A stretch of 64,000 nucleotides of DNA from Lentisphaera araneosa HTCC2155 (GCF_000170755.1 NZ_ABCK01000001.1:310001-374000); one strand, 5' to 3'; positions 50,984 through 60,973 are shown, counted from the first letter of the stretch. A program made the numbers and translations. Notes: generated by a model from the sequence alone, not told the origin.

Positions 50984-52237
50984 CTAGCGCTGTGTTTCAC
51001 CAGTATATATCTGACGAGGACGGCCAATTCTAGCTTTTGGATCAGAGTTTTGTTCTCTCCAGTGAGCAATCCAACCAGGAAGACGGCCTAAAGCAAATAA
51101 AGGTGTGAACATCTCTGTTGGGATTTTAATCGCTCTGTAAACAATACCTGAGTAGAAGTCTACGTTAGGGTAAAGCTTTCTACTTGTAAAGTATTCATCT
51201 TCTAATGCTGCTGCTTCTAATTTCTGAGCAATAGCAAGAAGTGGATCTTCTTTACCTAGCTTTGCCATTACGCGGTCACAAGTCTTTTTGATGATGCGAG
51301 CACGCGGGTCGTAGTTTTTGTAAACGCGGTGACCGAAGCCCATTAGGCGAATACCATCTTCTTTGCGCTTAACTTTTTCTAAGTACTCTTGCGGGTCAAT
51401 ATTGTTTTCGTGAATGAACTGGAGCATTTCTACGACAGCTTGGTTAGCACCACCATGTAAAGGACCCCAAAGAGCTGAGATACCGCCAGAAACTGAAGCG
51501 AAAAGGTTAGCTTGTGAAGAACCAATTAAACGTACTGCTGAAGTTGAGCAGTTGAATTCGTGATCAACGTGAAGGATGAGTAATTCGTCAATAACTTTTT
51601 CTACATCAGGATCAACAACATAGTCGTTACCGAACATCATTTTTAGTAATCCTGCAGCAGATGAACATGGCTCAGTCGGGTATTCAAAACTTGCGCCGAT
51701 ACTCTTTCTGTAAGCGAAAGCTACAAAAGTGAGCATTTGACCGATAGCAACTTGAGTCGCTTTCTCTACTTGAGCTGGGTCTGAGATACTTGTCACTTCT
51801 GGGAAGTAAGCAGAAAGTGAAGAAGTCAATACATTGATCATTACCATTGGGTGAATTGTATCTGGGTAAGCTTCGAAAATTTTCTCAAGTTGCTTTGGCA
51901 TCTTAGAATAGGCGTTTACACCTGATTTAAATTCAGCCAATTGCTCTGCAGTTGGGAGTTCACCGTAAAGTGTAAGGTAAGAAGCTTCTTCAAAAGTGTG
52001 CTTTTCACAAAGTTCTGCAATTGTGTAACCGCGGTAACGAAGTGCACCTGCTTCACCATTTAAGAAAGTGATTGAACTTTTAGACGGGCATGTATTACCA
52101 TAACCTGGGTCAAAAGTTACAAAACCAGTCTCTTTGCGAAGTGCGCTGATGTCGATTGCTTTTTCGTTTTCTGTACCCTCTAAAATGGGTAGATTTAGGG
52201 TTTTTCCCGCGAGGTTTAGCGTTGCTGATTCAGACAT
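50984..52237 (-). CDS. gltA: Citrate synthase
   Basis: This 417-residue citrate synthase condenses acetyl-CoA and oxaloacetate in the first TCA-cycle step. The family hallmarks are all present: LHVDHEFNCSTSAVRLIGSS, the GPLHGGANQAVVEML segment with the catalytic His, GFGHRVYKNYDPRA with the second His, and NVDFYSGIVYRAIKIPTEMFTPLFALGR with the catalytic Asp. The length fits the type II hexameric form of Gram-negative bacteria. The N-terminal domain (about 1-60, IDISALRKETGFVTFDPGYGNT) is also of that type. It stands alone, divergent or isolated from neighbours, with a terminator downstream. The start ATG is preceded by GAGGAG (AATTCGAGGAGAAATA). Confidence 0.97.
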   Translation of the reverse strand: MSESATLNLAGKTLNLPILEGTENEKAIDISALRKETGFVTFDPGYGNTCPSKSSITFLNGEAGALRYRGYTIAELCEKHTFEEASYLTLYGELPTAEQLAEFKSGVNAYSKMPKQLEKIFEAYPDTIHPMVMINVLTSSLSAYFPEVTSISDPAQVEKATQVAIGQMLTFVAFAYRKSIGASFEYPTEPCSSAAGLLKMMFGNDYVVDPDVEKVIDELLILHVDHEFNCSTSAVRLIGSSQANLFASVSGGISALWGPLHGGANQAVVEMLQFIHENNIDPQEYLEKVKRKEDGIRLMGFGHRVYKNYDPRARIIKKTCDRVMAKLGKEDPLLAIAQKLEAAALEDEYFTSRKLYPNVDFYSGIVYRAIKIPTEMFTPLFALGRLPGWIAHWREQNSDPKARIGRPRQIYTGETQR

Positions 52238-52395
52238 TATTTCTCCTCGAATTGTCTTAGATTTAAAAAGTGCTGTAAGATATAAAGTTTTGTCATAAAA
52301 TCAACTGCATAGGTACACTAGTTTAAGCCATAATTTACCTTTTATGTAAAAAAGTATAAAATTTTACAAAACCGTAACAATACTTGAATATTATA

Positions 52396-54741
52396 TTATT
52401 TTAAGAGTTCTTCAAGCAAGGGTGATTTTGCGGCGCCCATAGATAGAGCCTTGTCATACATTTGCTTAGCTTGATCAACTTGCTTTGGGGTTTGAGAAAG
52501 ATAAAGAACAGCAAGGTTTAATGCTGTTTGAGCATTTTTGTCATTTATCTCATAGGCTTTTTCCATCTCTTTCAGCGCTGCTTTTTCCCAACCTAATGCC
52601 TGCAATGCCACACCTAGATTAACACGCAGTTCATCATTATCTGGCTTCAGTGACACTGCCCTACTTAATAAGGAGATACCCAAATGATAGTCTGCTTTAT
52701 CTAAGACAGACATTGCAAGGGGAATAAGAATGTTCGCGTCGTCAGGGTTTTGATAAAATGCTTGATTCAGATAGCGCTCTGCTTCCGATAACTGACCTAA
52801 TTGATAATAAAGTACGCCCGCTCTCATGAGGGCATCAAGATTTTTACTATCTAATTCTAGGGCTTGTGCATATAAACCTAAGGCAACCTGGTGCTTACCT
52901 TCGTTGGAAGCTTTATAGGCATCATAAATGAGTGTCTCTATTTTTCGTTTAATGTTTTCAGATGATTCATCGGTAAAACTCTGACTTTCTTGATCACTTT
53001 GAGGAATTCTTTGGACCAGTTTTTTGAAATCCGATTGCAACTCTTCGTGCTCTTTTTTCAGCTTAACATAGAGAGAAATGATTTCATCATCTTTTTGACC
53101 GCTCATTGCATTGAGTCGAATAAATCTTTCTCGTAATGAAATGAGTTCTCGATTGAGCTTTTTATTGAGTTTTTCACTCTCTTCTAATTTTTTAATTAGA
53201 TCGAGCTTCTCTTGATCACTCATTTTATTCGACGAATCAGTACTTTGAGTTTCCTTCATCAATTTTTCTAACTCGGCATTGAGCGAAGCCATCGTGATAT
53301 TCGTCGAGTCGAGTCGAGAAGAATAAATTTTATTTAAGTCAATTTTTTTCTTCAGTTCTTTATTGAGTTTATCAATTTCTTCTGATTGTTGTGCCGACGT
53401 TTTCTTTAATTGATTGACGAAACTCGTCTCACGAACAATTAACTGTTCTTTCAGTTGAGAATTTTTTAGGTTCACTGAGTTCTTTTCAGCTTGGGCTTTA
53501 TTGGCCGCTAAAAGTAGTTTTTGATTTTCCAAACTTAAACTATTCACTTTTACTTCGAGTTCAGCTCTCTCTGCTTTTGTTTTATCTTCGTTTTTCTTGA
53601 CGGCAAGTAATTGTTTTTCGTGAAGATTGATGGCTTGAGCATATTTTTTACGCTCAGAATCGAGAAGTTTATTAAGCTTATCCAAGTCACTTTTACTCAC
53701 CATCTCTTGAGATTTAGTACTATTTTTAACAAGTGACTGCTTGAGTGTATCTCGCTCACTTACGAGTTTAATGATCTGTGCCTGTAGTTCTTCGATTTGT
53801 TTGAATAATTTTTTCTCACTCAACTTCTCTCTTTCAGAACTACTGCTTGCAGCCTTTTGAGCAATATTTAAAGAACTTCTCAAATTCATTGTCGTGCTCT
53901 TTAAACTATTTAACTCCTTATTCAATTTAGCTATAAGGGTATTTTTATCAGCAATTTGATGCAGGTATTTTTTCTTCTCTATTTCACTGTCCGTTGAAAG
54001 GTTTTTCAATTCTTTGTATAGACGTTTTTGGTCCATCAATGAGTTGCTTTTTTCAAGCAGAATTTTCTTATCCTTTCTAATGATTTCTTCGAGCTCTCTT
54101 TGAGTTTTTTGCGAACTCAGCAAATGAGTATCCATCTTGGCTTGAAGTTTAAGGAGCTCCTCATTATTTGTTTTCTCGTTCTGAACTTTGACTTCAGCTA
54201 GATCCTTTTCCAAACTTTTTATGGTGAGCTCTAATTTACGCTTTTCTAAAATAAGTTTTTCTAACTCACCTTGAGATTGTGAAGATTGCCCTGCAGACAT
54301 TTGAGCTCGTTTCAACAAAGCCTTTGTCACTTCTAACTCTCGTTTATTCTTTTTGTTTTCATGATAAACCTTAAGCATCGCTTTAGCATACTTATCTCGC
54401 TCAGCACGAACTTTAATTAACTCTGAGTTATTATTTGATCGTGAAGATGTTTTATTACCTGAAGTTTGAAGGTTTTTAATCTCATTCATTTTATCCTTAC
54501 ACTCATTAACGTGGTAATTTACTGAACTGGTTTCCCACTGAGGGTAATCTACCGTTATTTTCAGGAACTTTGCTAAGGCTGTACTATAAGCAGAATCTGC
54601 TTCTGAGTATTGAGATTTTTTAAAGTGAATCTCAGCTTTATCGAAATCTTTAAAAGCATTTTTCCACATGGAATCAGGCGTTTCACAGAAAGCTAAAAAA
54701 TTAAATAAAATTAGAAAGATAAAAACTAAGGGCTTGTTCAC
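52396..54741 (-). CDS. Exported long coiled-coil protein with C-terminal TPR repeats
   Basis: This 781-residue protein has a signal peptide (about 1-19, LVFIFLILFNFLAFC), then a short TPR-like unit (FDKAEIHFKKSQYSEADSAYSTALAKF). A very long coiled coil (about 110-590, rich in Lys, Glu, Leu and Ser, with heptads and few Pro) follows. The C-terminal 190 residues hold four or five TPRs (ALGLYAQALELDSKNLDALM, AERYLNQAFYQNPDDANILI, SRAVSLKPDNDELRVNLGVAL). It is predicted to be periplasmic, a scaffold or spacer that binds other proteins through its TPR end. No enzyme motif is present. The gene is monocistronic and divergent from tsaD. I do not assign a family. Confidence 0.8.
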   Translation of the reverse strand: MNKPLVFIFLILFNFLAFCETPDSMWKNAFKDFDKAEIHFKKSQYSEADSAYSTALAKFLKITVDYPQWETSSVNYHVNECKDKMNEIKNLQTSGNKTSSRSNNNSELIKVRAERDKYAKAMLKVYHENKKNKRELEVTKALLKRAQMSAGQSSQSQGELEKLILEKRKLELTIKSLEKDLAEVKVQNEKTNNEELLKLQAKMDTHLLSSQKTQRELEEIIRKDKKILLEKSNSLMDQKRLYKELKNLSTDSEIEKKKYLHQIADKNTLIAKLNKELNSLKSTTMNLRSSLNIAQKAASSSSEREKLSEKKLFKQIEELQAQIIKLVSERDTLKQSLVKNSTKSQEMVSKSDLDKLNKLLDSERKKYAQAINLHEKQLLAVKKNEDKTKAERAELEVKVNSLSLENQKLLLAANKAQAEKNSVNLKNSQLKEQLIVRETSFVNQLKKTSAQQSEEIDKLNKELKKKIDLNKIYSSRLDSTNITMASLNAELEKLMKETQSTDSSNKMSDQEKLDLIKKLEESEKLNKKLNRELISLRERFIRLNAMSGQKDDEIISLYVKLKKEHEELQSDFKKLVQRIPQSDQESQSFTDESSENIKRKIETLIYDAYKASNEGKHQVALGLYAQALELDSKNLDALMRAGVLYYQLGQLSEAERYLNQAFYQNPDDANILIPLAMSVLDKADYHLGISLLSRAVSLKPDNDELRVNLGVALQALGWEKAALKEMEKAYEINDKNAQTALNLAVLYLSQTPKQVDQAKQMYDKALSMGAAKSPLLEELLK

Positions 54742-54938
54742 AAATTAATCCGCATTTTTTTTAAACAGAGCAACTTTAGAAGCCTGCAGAGCTAATGTCA
54801 ATTACCAATAGCCATTCGAAGTCGAGAGTTTAACATAATAAGTGTGTATTTTTTATCCTATTTTCTAAATGATCATGTTTGTTGACACATGGATAAATGT
54901 TTATATCTTGCAATATATTTTATTATCAAGGGTAGAAA

Positions 54939-56006
54939 ATGATTATTTTAGGAGTTGAATCCAGCTGCGATGAAACTGCAGTCTCTCTAGTGAGAAATGG
55001 CCACGAAGTTTTAGCCAATGCCATTTCTTCACAAATAAAAGACCATGCCAACTATGGCGGCGTGATTCCAGAATTAGCCGCTCGTGAACATTTAAATAAT
55101 GTTCGTCCCACTTTAAATGAAGCTTTAGAAAAAGCAGCGCTTAAACTAGATGACATCGATGGAATTGCGGTCACCGCACAACCTGGACTCTTACCCGCCC
55201 TTCTCGTCGGTGCAGGTTTTGCCAACGGACTTGCACTCTCCCTAGGAAAAAAAGTTTGTGGCATTAACCATTTAGCCGCTCATATCTATGGTGGCTTAAT
55301 AGAGCGCCAAGATATCCTTAGTAACCCTAATGCCTTTCCTTTATGTGCCCTGCTGATTTCTGGGGGAAATACTCAACTCTTTATCATTAAAAAAACTGGT
55401 GATTGTGAATTGGTAGGTTCAACCATTGATGATGCAGCTGGAGAAGCCTTTGATAAAGCCGCAAAAATCCTTGGACTCCCTTACCCTGGGGGACCCATTA
55501 TTGACCGACTTGCGAAAAGTGGTGATAAAAATAAATATAAATTCCCTCGATCTTTTTTGCCCAAAACTCGTTCTTATAGCGAAGAACATAAACTCAACTT
55601 TTCTTTCTCAGGAGTCAAAACCTCCTTGCTGAATTTAGTAAAAAAGAATTGGAAAGACGGTATGGTTCCCGATGGCGACCTCCCCGACTTATTAGCCTCT
55701 TATCAAGACGCCATTGTCGATGTACTTTCGACCAAATTAAAAATGGCTGCCGAAAGCTACGGGGCACGAACATTATTACTTTGCGGAGGCGTTGCCTGTA
55801 ACAGCGCTATTCGTGAACGCGTTCAAAAAATGGCGATTCAAACAGCTAAAGAACTTGTCTTAACACCTCCTAAGTATTGCACCGATAATGCTGCAATGAT
55901 TGCAGGCTTGGGTTATCATTACCTAAAAGACCCCAACTTTACTGGCGACTTTGTCGAAGCAAGTGGCCGCGCTCCTATAATCGAAAAACTTCCTGTGTTC
56001 AACTAA
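54939..56006 (+). CDS. tsaD: tRNA threonylcarbamoyladenosine transferase TsaD
   Basis: This 355-residue universal protein of the Kae1/TsaD family, with the TsaB/TsaE partners, transfers the threonylcarbamoyl group to A37 of tRNAs that read ANN codons. The N-terminus MIILGVESSCDETAVS is the family signature. The metal-binding motif is seen as HLAAHIYGG, followed by SGGNTQLF, the DDAAGEAFDKAAKILGLPYPGG loop, and LLCGGVACNSAIRER. The length is as expected. The Nth gene overlaps its stop codon by 1 nt. AAGGG precedes the ATG. Confidence 0.97.
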   Translation: MIILGVESSCDETAVSLVRNGHEVLANAISSQIKDHANYGGVIPELAAREHLNNVRPTLNEALEKAALKLDDIDGIAVTAQPGLLPALLVGAGFANGLALSLGKKVCGINHLAAHIYGGLIERQDILSNPNAFPLCALLISGGNTQLFIIKKTGDCELVGSTIDDAAGEAFDKAAKILGLPYPGGPIIDRLAKSGDKNKYKFPRSFLPKTRSYSEEHKLNFSFSGVKTSLLNLVKKNWKDGMVPDGDLPDLLASYQDAIVDVLSTKLKMAAESYGARTLLLCGGVACNSAIRERVQKMAIQTAKELVLTPPKYCTDNAAMIAGLGYHYLKDPNFTGDFVEASGRAPIIEKLPVFN

Positions 56007-56644
56007 TGAAAAAATCAGAAAAAGTTGCTGATATTTTAAATATTTTGCAAAAACTTTACCCCAAGCCTCCAATCCCACTCAATCATAAAGACCCCTACAC
56101 TCTTTTAATTGCCGTCTTGTTATCAGCTCAATGTACCGATGCTCGTGTGAACACATTTACCCCCGCACTCTTTGAATTAGCCGATAATCCATTTGACATG
56201 ATGCACAAAGATGTCGACGATATAAAAGCTATCATTCGCCCCTGTGGACTTTCACCACGTAAATCGAAAGCCATTAGTGAACTCTCTAGGATTTTAGTCG
56301 AAAAACACCAAGGACAAGTTCCGTGTGACTTCGATGCACTAGAAGAACTTCCAGGCGTCGGACATAAAACGGCTTCAGTAGTTATGTCTCAAGCTTTTGA
56401 AGTCCCAGCTTTTGCCGTCGATACACATATCCATCGTTTAGCTTACCGATGGGGCTTATCTACAGGTAAATCTGTTGAACAAACAGAAAAAGATCTCAAG
56501 CGTCTCTTTCCAAAAGAAACTTGGATTGCCCTCCATTTGCAAATCATTTATTTTGGCAGAGAATTCTGCCCCGCTCGTGGTCACGATCCCCAAGCATGCC
56601 CTATCTGCAGTATTTATGGACGTAAAGGTATAAAGAAATCATAG
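56006..56644 (+). CDS. nth: Endonuclease III
   Basis: This is a 212-residue DNA glycosylase/AP lyase for oxidised pyrimidines in base-excision repair. The helix-hairpin-helix (LEELPGVGHKTASVVM) with its catalytic Lys is present, as is the catalytic Asp in FAVDTHIHRLAYRWG. The C-terminal 4Fe-4S cluster Cys are seen as CPARGHDPQACPIC. The length is typical. The start ATG overlaps the tsaD stop by 1 nt (TAATG), so it is co-transcribed. With mutM nearby it forms a small repair neighbourhood, though in separate operons. Confidence 0.97.
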   Translation: MKKSEKVADILNILQKLYPKPPIPLNHKDPYTLLIAVLLSAQCTDARVNTFTPALFELADNPFDMMHKDVDDIKAIIRPCGLSPRKSKAISELSRILVEKHQGQVPCDFDALEELPGVGHKTASVVMSQAFEVPAFAVDTHIHRLAYRWGLSTGKSVEQTEKDLKRLFPKETWIALHLQIIYFGREFCPARGHDPQACPICSIYGRKGIKKS

Positions 56645-56764
56645 ATGATTTTTTATTAAGCAGAAGAACCTTACAACTTAGTTAAAATATAATTAAGAAA
56701 TTTGGTTTGCGAATAAGTCATGCTAAAGTGTGCGAATTTAAAATAAATAAGGATATAATATCTA

Positions 56765-57592
56765 ATGGAATTAGAGAATCGCGGCCCAGTTGGCCCTTCA
56801 ATCATTGATGATTACCCAAGAGAAGATTTTGGTGATTTTTTCGAAATGGAAAACGTTGAAATTCAAATGAAAAAAATCACTTCTGGCTCTTACTATAAAG
56901 GTAAAGATGACGGCCATGTAAATGAACGCCCTCGTCACCGTGTACATATGACTCGTTCTTTTTGGATGAGCTTACATCCTATTACTGAATTTCAGTACCA
57001 GGAAGTTATCAAAAAGAATCCAAGTATGTTTAAAGATCAAGAAGGCTCATCTAACTATCCTGTTGAAAAAGTGAGTTGGGACAATGCTGTGACTTTCTGT
57101 AAAAAACTTACTGAACTCGAACGCGAAGCTGGTCGCTTGCCAGAGCCTTACGTTTACCGTTTGCCTACAGAAGCTGAGTGGGAGTATGTTTGTCGTGGTG
57201 GTTCAGATGAAGATTTTGTCGAAGATATTGAAACAATTTCTTGGTACTTCAAAAACTCAAACGAAAGAGCACACGAAGTTGGTACTAAAGAGCCTAATAA
57301 CTGGGGCTTTTACGATATGCAGGGCAATGTTTGGGAATGGGTCATGGATGGCTGCGACTTCCAAGAACTCGAATACTATGAGAACCCTGCTCACCAACTC
57401 CAAAAAGTTGATATTGATGATGCTGTGAACCCATTTAACAAAGATGGTGCAAATAAAATTGCTAAAGGTGGCTGCTGGCTCTTAGACCCTGCTGCTTGTC
57501 GTCCTTCTGCACGTTTCATTAACCCACCTGATTCCAAGTACTTCGTTCTTGGTTTCCGCATTGTCTTAGGTGAGCCACTAAGTAAAAAATGA
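56765..57592 (+). CDS. Formylglycine-generating-enzyme-like (FGE-sulfatase domain) protein
   Basis: This is a 275-residue protein of the SUMF1/FGE-sulfatase fold (PF03781), after a short acidic N-terminus (1-30). Typical segments are VSWDNAVTFCKKL, RLPTEAEWEYVCRGG, NNWGFYDMQGNVWEWVMDG, the closing KGGCWLLDPAACRPSARF and FVLGFRIV. In true FGEs two Cys bind Cu(I) and oxidise the sulfatase Cys. Here only the second position is a Cys (C245); the first is Leu, though another Cys (C237) lies nearby. It therefore may not be a working FGE and may instead be one of the many SUMF1-domain proteins of other roles. It has no signal peptide. It starts a run of overlapping genes. Confidence 0.85.
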   Translation: MELENRGPVGPSIIDDYPREDFGDFFEMENVEIQMKKITSGSYYKGKDDGHVNERPRHRVHMTRSFWMSLHPITEFQYQEVIKKNPSMFKDQEGSSNYPVEKVSWDNAVTFCKKLTELEREAGRLPEPYVYRLPTEAEWEYVCRGGSDEDFVEDIETISWYFKNSNERAHEVGTKEPNNWGFYDMQGNVWEWVMDGCDFQELEYYENPAHQLQKVDIDDAVNPFNKDGANKIAKGGCWLLDPAACRPSARFINPPDSKYFVLGFRIVLGEPLSKK

Positions 57593-58098
57593 AACATTTA
57601 GTTTTTATACTAAGCTTTGTTTTACTAAGCTCATGTAGCTCAGTAAAATATGACTTCCAACCTGGTATTGACTTTTCTCAGTACAAAAGTTTTTCTTTTG
57701 TACCCAGCATCAAAAGCAAGACCCTTAATCGCCAACGTTTAGAGACATCTTTAATCAACGGCTTGGAGTTAAAAGGCTTAGTATTTAAACCAAAAGCATC
57801 TGTGGCTGACCCTGCAGACTTAGTCATTAAACCACGTTATCAAATCGTCACAAATGAACGCATGGTGACCGCTCACGGTGGTCTCTATCACCGTAGTTAT
57901 TATGCTGGTACTGATTTTTACTTTGTGGAAAGCCAAGAGCGATACTTAGTGATTGAATTTGTCGATACTCGAAAAAACGAAGTCATTTGGCAGGCAACCT
58001 CCTATGGCTTTAATGCGATTACTTTTTCACAAGAAAAGTTTCATCGTATCGTTAGCGACATGCTTCAATATTTTCCACCTGATCTCACTAAAAAATAA
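57589..58098 (+). CDS. DUF4136-type lipoprotein
   Basis: This 169-residue protein has a lipoprotein signal (FILSFVLLSSCSS, lipobox LSSC with Cys16). The rest matches the DUF4136 pattern: DFSQYKSFSFVP near the start, DLVIKPRYQIV, and the closing LVIEFVDTRKNEVIWQATSYG with a C-terminal helix. Members are outer-membrane or periplasmic lipoproteins of unknown function. The ATG overlaps the upstream stop by 4 nt, so the two are translationally coupled. No relation to mutM, which follows 8 nt after the stop, is known. Confidence 0.85.
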   Translation: MKHLVFILSFVLLSSCSSVKYDFQPGIDFSQYKSFSFVPSIKSKTLNRQRLETSLINGLELKGLVFKPKASVADPADLVIKPRYQIVTNERMVTAHGGLYHRSYYAGTDFYFVESQERYLVIEFVDTRKNEVIWQATSYGFNAITFSQEKFHRIVSDMLQYFPPDLTKK

Positions 58099-58106
58099 GT
58101 TGAGCA

Positions 58107-58937
58107 ATGCCTGAACTCCCAGAAGTTGAAACAGTAAAAAATGCGCTTGCGCCCTATATAGAAGGTGAGACGATAAAAAGTTTTCACTTCTATACACCTC
58201 GCTTACGGCAAGAATTAGATGCTGCTTTATTCAACAAAACATTTTCAGGCAAAAAGATCACTCGTTTAAAAAGAAGATCAAAATACCTTCTTTTTGAATT
58301 TGATGATCAAAAATGGATTCTTTCTCATTTGGGAATGACTGGAAGTTGGCGCATTTGTAAACTCACTGAAGAGCGAAAAAAGCATGAACACATTAGTATT
58401 CGTTTAGATAACGATCAAGAACTACGTTATTGTGACCCAAGGCGTTTTGGTGAGTTTCGCGTAATTACAGCTCCCTTAGATTCGACAACTGATCCTCAAG
58501 CCCTTTCTCATTTAGGACCTGAGCCCTTTGACGAAAGTTACAGCCAAGAATACCTCTGGGATTTATCGCGTTCCAAAACCAAACCCATAAAAAACTTTAT
58601 CATGGATCCCCGAACCGTTTGCGGCATTGGCAATATCTATGCGAGTGAAACACTTTTTCGCTGTGGGATTTCTCCTTTGCGCAAAACGCAAAAACTTAGA
58701 AAAAAAGACTGTCTCAATCTAATTAATCATAGTCAGTCTGTGCTTCAAAGTGCTATTGATGCAGGCGGCACTACAATTATTGATTTCCAAGCGCCCGATG
58801 GCAGTGAAGGTTGGTTTCACCAACAACTCAATGTCTATGGCCGTGAAGGTGAGGATTGCGTGCAATGCGACAAAATAATCAAACGCATTGTCCAAGCTGG
58901 TCGATCTAGTTTTTATTGCCCAGGGTGCCAGAAATGA
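58107..58937 (+). CDS. mutM: Formamidopyrimidine-DNA glycosylase (Fpg/MutM)
   Basis: This 276-residue base-excision-repair enzyme removes 8-oxoguanine and formamidopyrimidines. The N-terminus MPELPEVETVKNAL, with catalytic Pro2 (after Met removal) and Glu3, is invariant in the family. The Lys of KRRSKYLLFEF and the SHLGMTGSW motif are present. The C-terminal zinc finger is CVQCDKIIKRIVQAGRSSFYCPGC with four Cys. The length is normal. Its stop codon overlaps the histidine-kinase start (ATGA). Confidence 0.97.
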   Translation: MPELPEVETVKNALAPYIEGETIKSFHFYTPRLRQELDAALFNKTFSGKKITRLKRRSKYLLFEFDDQKWILSHLGMTGSWRICKLTEERKKHEHISIRLDNDQELRYCDPRRFGEFRVITAPLDSTTDPQALSHLGPEPFDESYSQEYLWDLSRSKTKPIKNFIMDPRTVCGIGNIYASETLFRCGISPLRKTQKLRKKDCLNLINHSQSVLQSAIDAGGTTIIDFQAPDGSEGWFHQQLNVYGREGEDCVQCDKIIKRIVQAGRSSFYCPGCQK

Positions 58938-60973
58938 ATAATCACTTTATGGAGATGCTCCCAGCTCTGAGCCTTTGCTTCTTAGAGCTTACTTTTCTTG
59001 CAGTATTGATTATCTCCATGCACTCCTTAAGAAAGGTTATTGGTCTCACTTCCTATTACATGGTCGTTAGCTTCATCCTCGTATTTGCTCAACTTGTTAA
59101 CGCTGCTGACATTAGCTTAGTTTACGAATTCATTGACGTTCAGATGAATATTTCTTCATCGCTTTTATTAACGACTTTCATGGCGTCATTACTCATTACC
59201 TACACACTAGATGGACCGATTGCCGCTCAACGATTAACAGTAGCTTGTGTTGTTGTATCTGGTAGCTTCTTTCTACTTAACACCATCAGTCAGACTCAAA
59301 CACAATGGTATGGCTTTATGGTAGATGCTGAGAAGCGCCAGTTCTTTTTTGAGTTCTTTGAAAAAATACGTATTAATACCGCCGCTTCACTTGGTGCCAT
59401 TGTCGCAGACTTACTCGTCTTACCTGTGGTTTTTCAAATTTTCAAAAACCGTAATTTCGGGACCTATTTTAGTGTTGTCATCTCTTTTCTTTTGACACAA
59501 GTCGTCGATACCTACGTATATAGCCTAATCTCAAACTATCACTCAGATCAATTTTGGTTGAAGATGAATCAACTGTTCGTCTCACGTGCGTTTATTATTA
59601 TATGGCTAAGTGTTATTGTCACCATTTACCTGAGGCTTAATGAGTATGGTAAAAAAGATGGGGAAGAACGTAACCCTATGGATTTTTTACGCGCTATTTT
59701 AAGTACTTATTCTTATGGAAATCTAATTAGCCAACACTCACGTGATTGGGAGGGCCGTTTTGCTCTCTTTGTCGAAAATAGCCCTGACCTAATCTTTTTA
59801 GTTAATTCCAAAGGTTACCCTACCGATGTTAACAAAAGACTTATTTTACGCTCAGGACATCCCTTTCATAAGCTTCAAGAAACTCATATGGATGATATTC
59901 TTCTCGATATAGAAGGTTGCCCAGATAAGATATTTGAAGATATCATTAAAAATCGTATGAGTTTTAAAGAAATTTGGAAAGCAACTGAAAACTCGCCTGA
60001 AATGCGTGACTTTAATTTTGAGTCAATTATTAAATCTACTGAAGATGAATATATATCTATCGACTTTATTGCCTCCATTTTATATGCAGGTAAAACAAAG
60101 CTTATCCTACTGACAGGTCGTGAAACAACGGCCCGTCATCAACTAACTCATCAACGTGACCAACTCACTAACCAGGTATCTCATCTGCAAAGACTCGAAT
60201 CTGTCGGTCGCTTAGCGGGTGGAGTTGCCCACGATTTCAACAATTTATTACATTCCATCCAAGGTTCTCTTGACTCATTTGACAATAAGTCTGACTTAAA
60301 TGAAAAAGAACGTATTGTAGGGAATATTCGCTACGCAGTAAACCGTGCTTCTGATCTGACTTCAAAACTCTTGAGCTTCGCTAAAAAAGGTAATTTTGAA
60401 CTTAAGAAACTCAAAATCGAAGATGTCTTAAATTCGAGTTGGGAACTATTTAAACCGAGTTGCACTACACAAATTAAAATCAAACTCCTCAACTCACCTG
60501 ACCCAATCTATATCCGCGGTGATAGAACCCAACTTGAACAAATGATTCTCAACCTACTGATCAATGCTCGCGATGCTTTAGAAGATGTAGAACGCGCAAA
60601 AATCACCATGCGTTGTGAATTGGCTTATGAAAATACTCAGGGCTGGGAACATGCTGCTGAAAACTTGATCCCTAGTAATTATTGTTGTATAAGGGTCAAA
60701 GATAATGGAAGTGGTATTCCAGAAGATGTCATGGAAAAAGTTTTTGAACCTTTCTTCACAACTAAACCAGTGGGTAAAGGTACCGGCATGGGGCTTTCTA
60801 TGGTTTTTGGTACTGCTTCAAGCCACAATGGCTGGATACACCTTGAGAGTGTTGTTGATAAAGGTACTGAGTTCTTTATTTTCCTCCCCTTATACAATGC
60901 ACCGAGTCAAGAAAATATAACACGATACGATATGGAAATAGAAAATGTTCAGACCTTGCATAGACCTTCATAA
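58934..60973 (+). CDS. Membrane sensor histidine kinase with PAS domain
   Basis: This sensor kinase has an N-terminal membrane block of about seven helices (about 1-230: MLPALSLCFLELTFLAVLIIS, and others). A PAS domain (about 270-385, ALFVENSPDLIFLVNSKG) and a HisKA domain follow, with phospho-acceptor His433 in LAGGVAHDFNNLL. The HATPase domain shows the N box LLINARDAL and the ATP lid DNGSGIPEDV...FEPFFTTKPVGKGTGMGLSM. No receiver is fused. I place the start at ATG 58934, which overlaps the mutM stop; an upstream TTG is less likely. It is hybrid-type-like (GGVAHDFNN), probably paired with a response regulator elsewhere. The hisA gene overlaps its 3' end by 29 nt. Confidence 0.9.
   Translation: MNNHFMEMLPALSLCFLELTFLAVLIISMHSLRKVIGLTSYYMVVSFILVFAQLVNAADISLVYEFIDVQMNISSSLLLTTFMASLLITYTLDGPIAAQRLTVACVVVSGSFFLLNTISQTQTQWYGFMVDAEKRQFFFEFFEKIRINTAASLGAIVADLLVLPVVFQIFKNRNFGTYFSVVISFLLTQVVDTYVYSLISNYHSDQFWLKMNQLFVSRAFIIIWLSVIVTIYLRLNEYGKKDGEERNPMDFLRAILSTYSYGNLISQHSRDWEGRFALFVENSPDLIFLVNSKGYPTDVNKRLILRSGHPFHKLQETHMDDILLDIEGCPDKIFEDIIKNRMSFKEIWKATENSPEMRDFNFESIIKSTEDEYISIDFIASILYAGKTKLILLTGRETTARHQLTHQRDQLTNQVSHLQRLESVGRLAGGVAHDFNNLLHSIQGSLDSFDNKSDLNEKERIVGNIRYAVNRASDLTSKLLSFAKKGNFELKKLKIEDVLNSSWELFKPSCTTQIKIKLLNSPDPIYIRGDRTQLEQMILNLLINARDALEDVERAKITMRCELAYENTQGWEHAAENLIPSNYCCIRVKDNGSGIPEDVMEKVFEPFFTTKPVGKGTGMGLSMVFGTASSHNGWIHLESVVDKGTEFFIFLPLYNAPSQENITRYDMEIENVQTLHRPS

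Noticed and set aside
58916-58933. TTG start for the sensor histidine kinase
   Set aside because: The ATG at 58934 overlaps the mutM stop by the usual ATGA and lies just before the first membrane helix.
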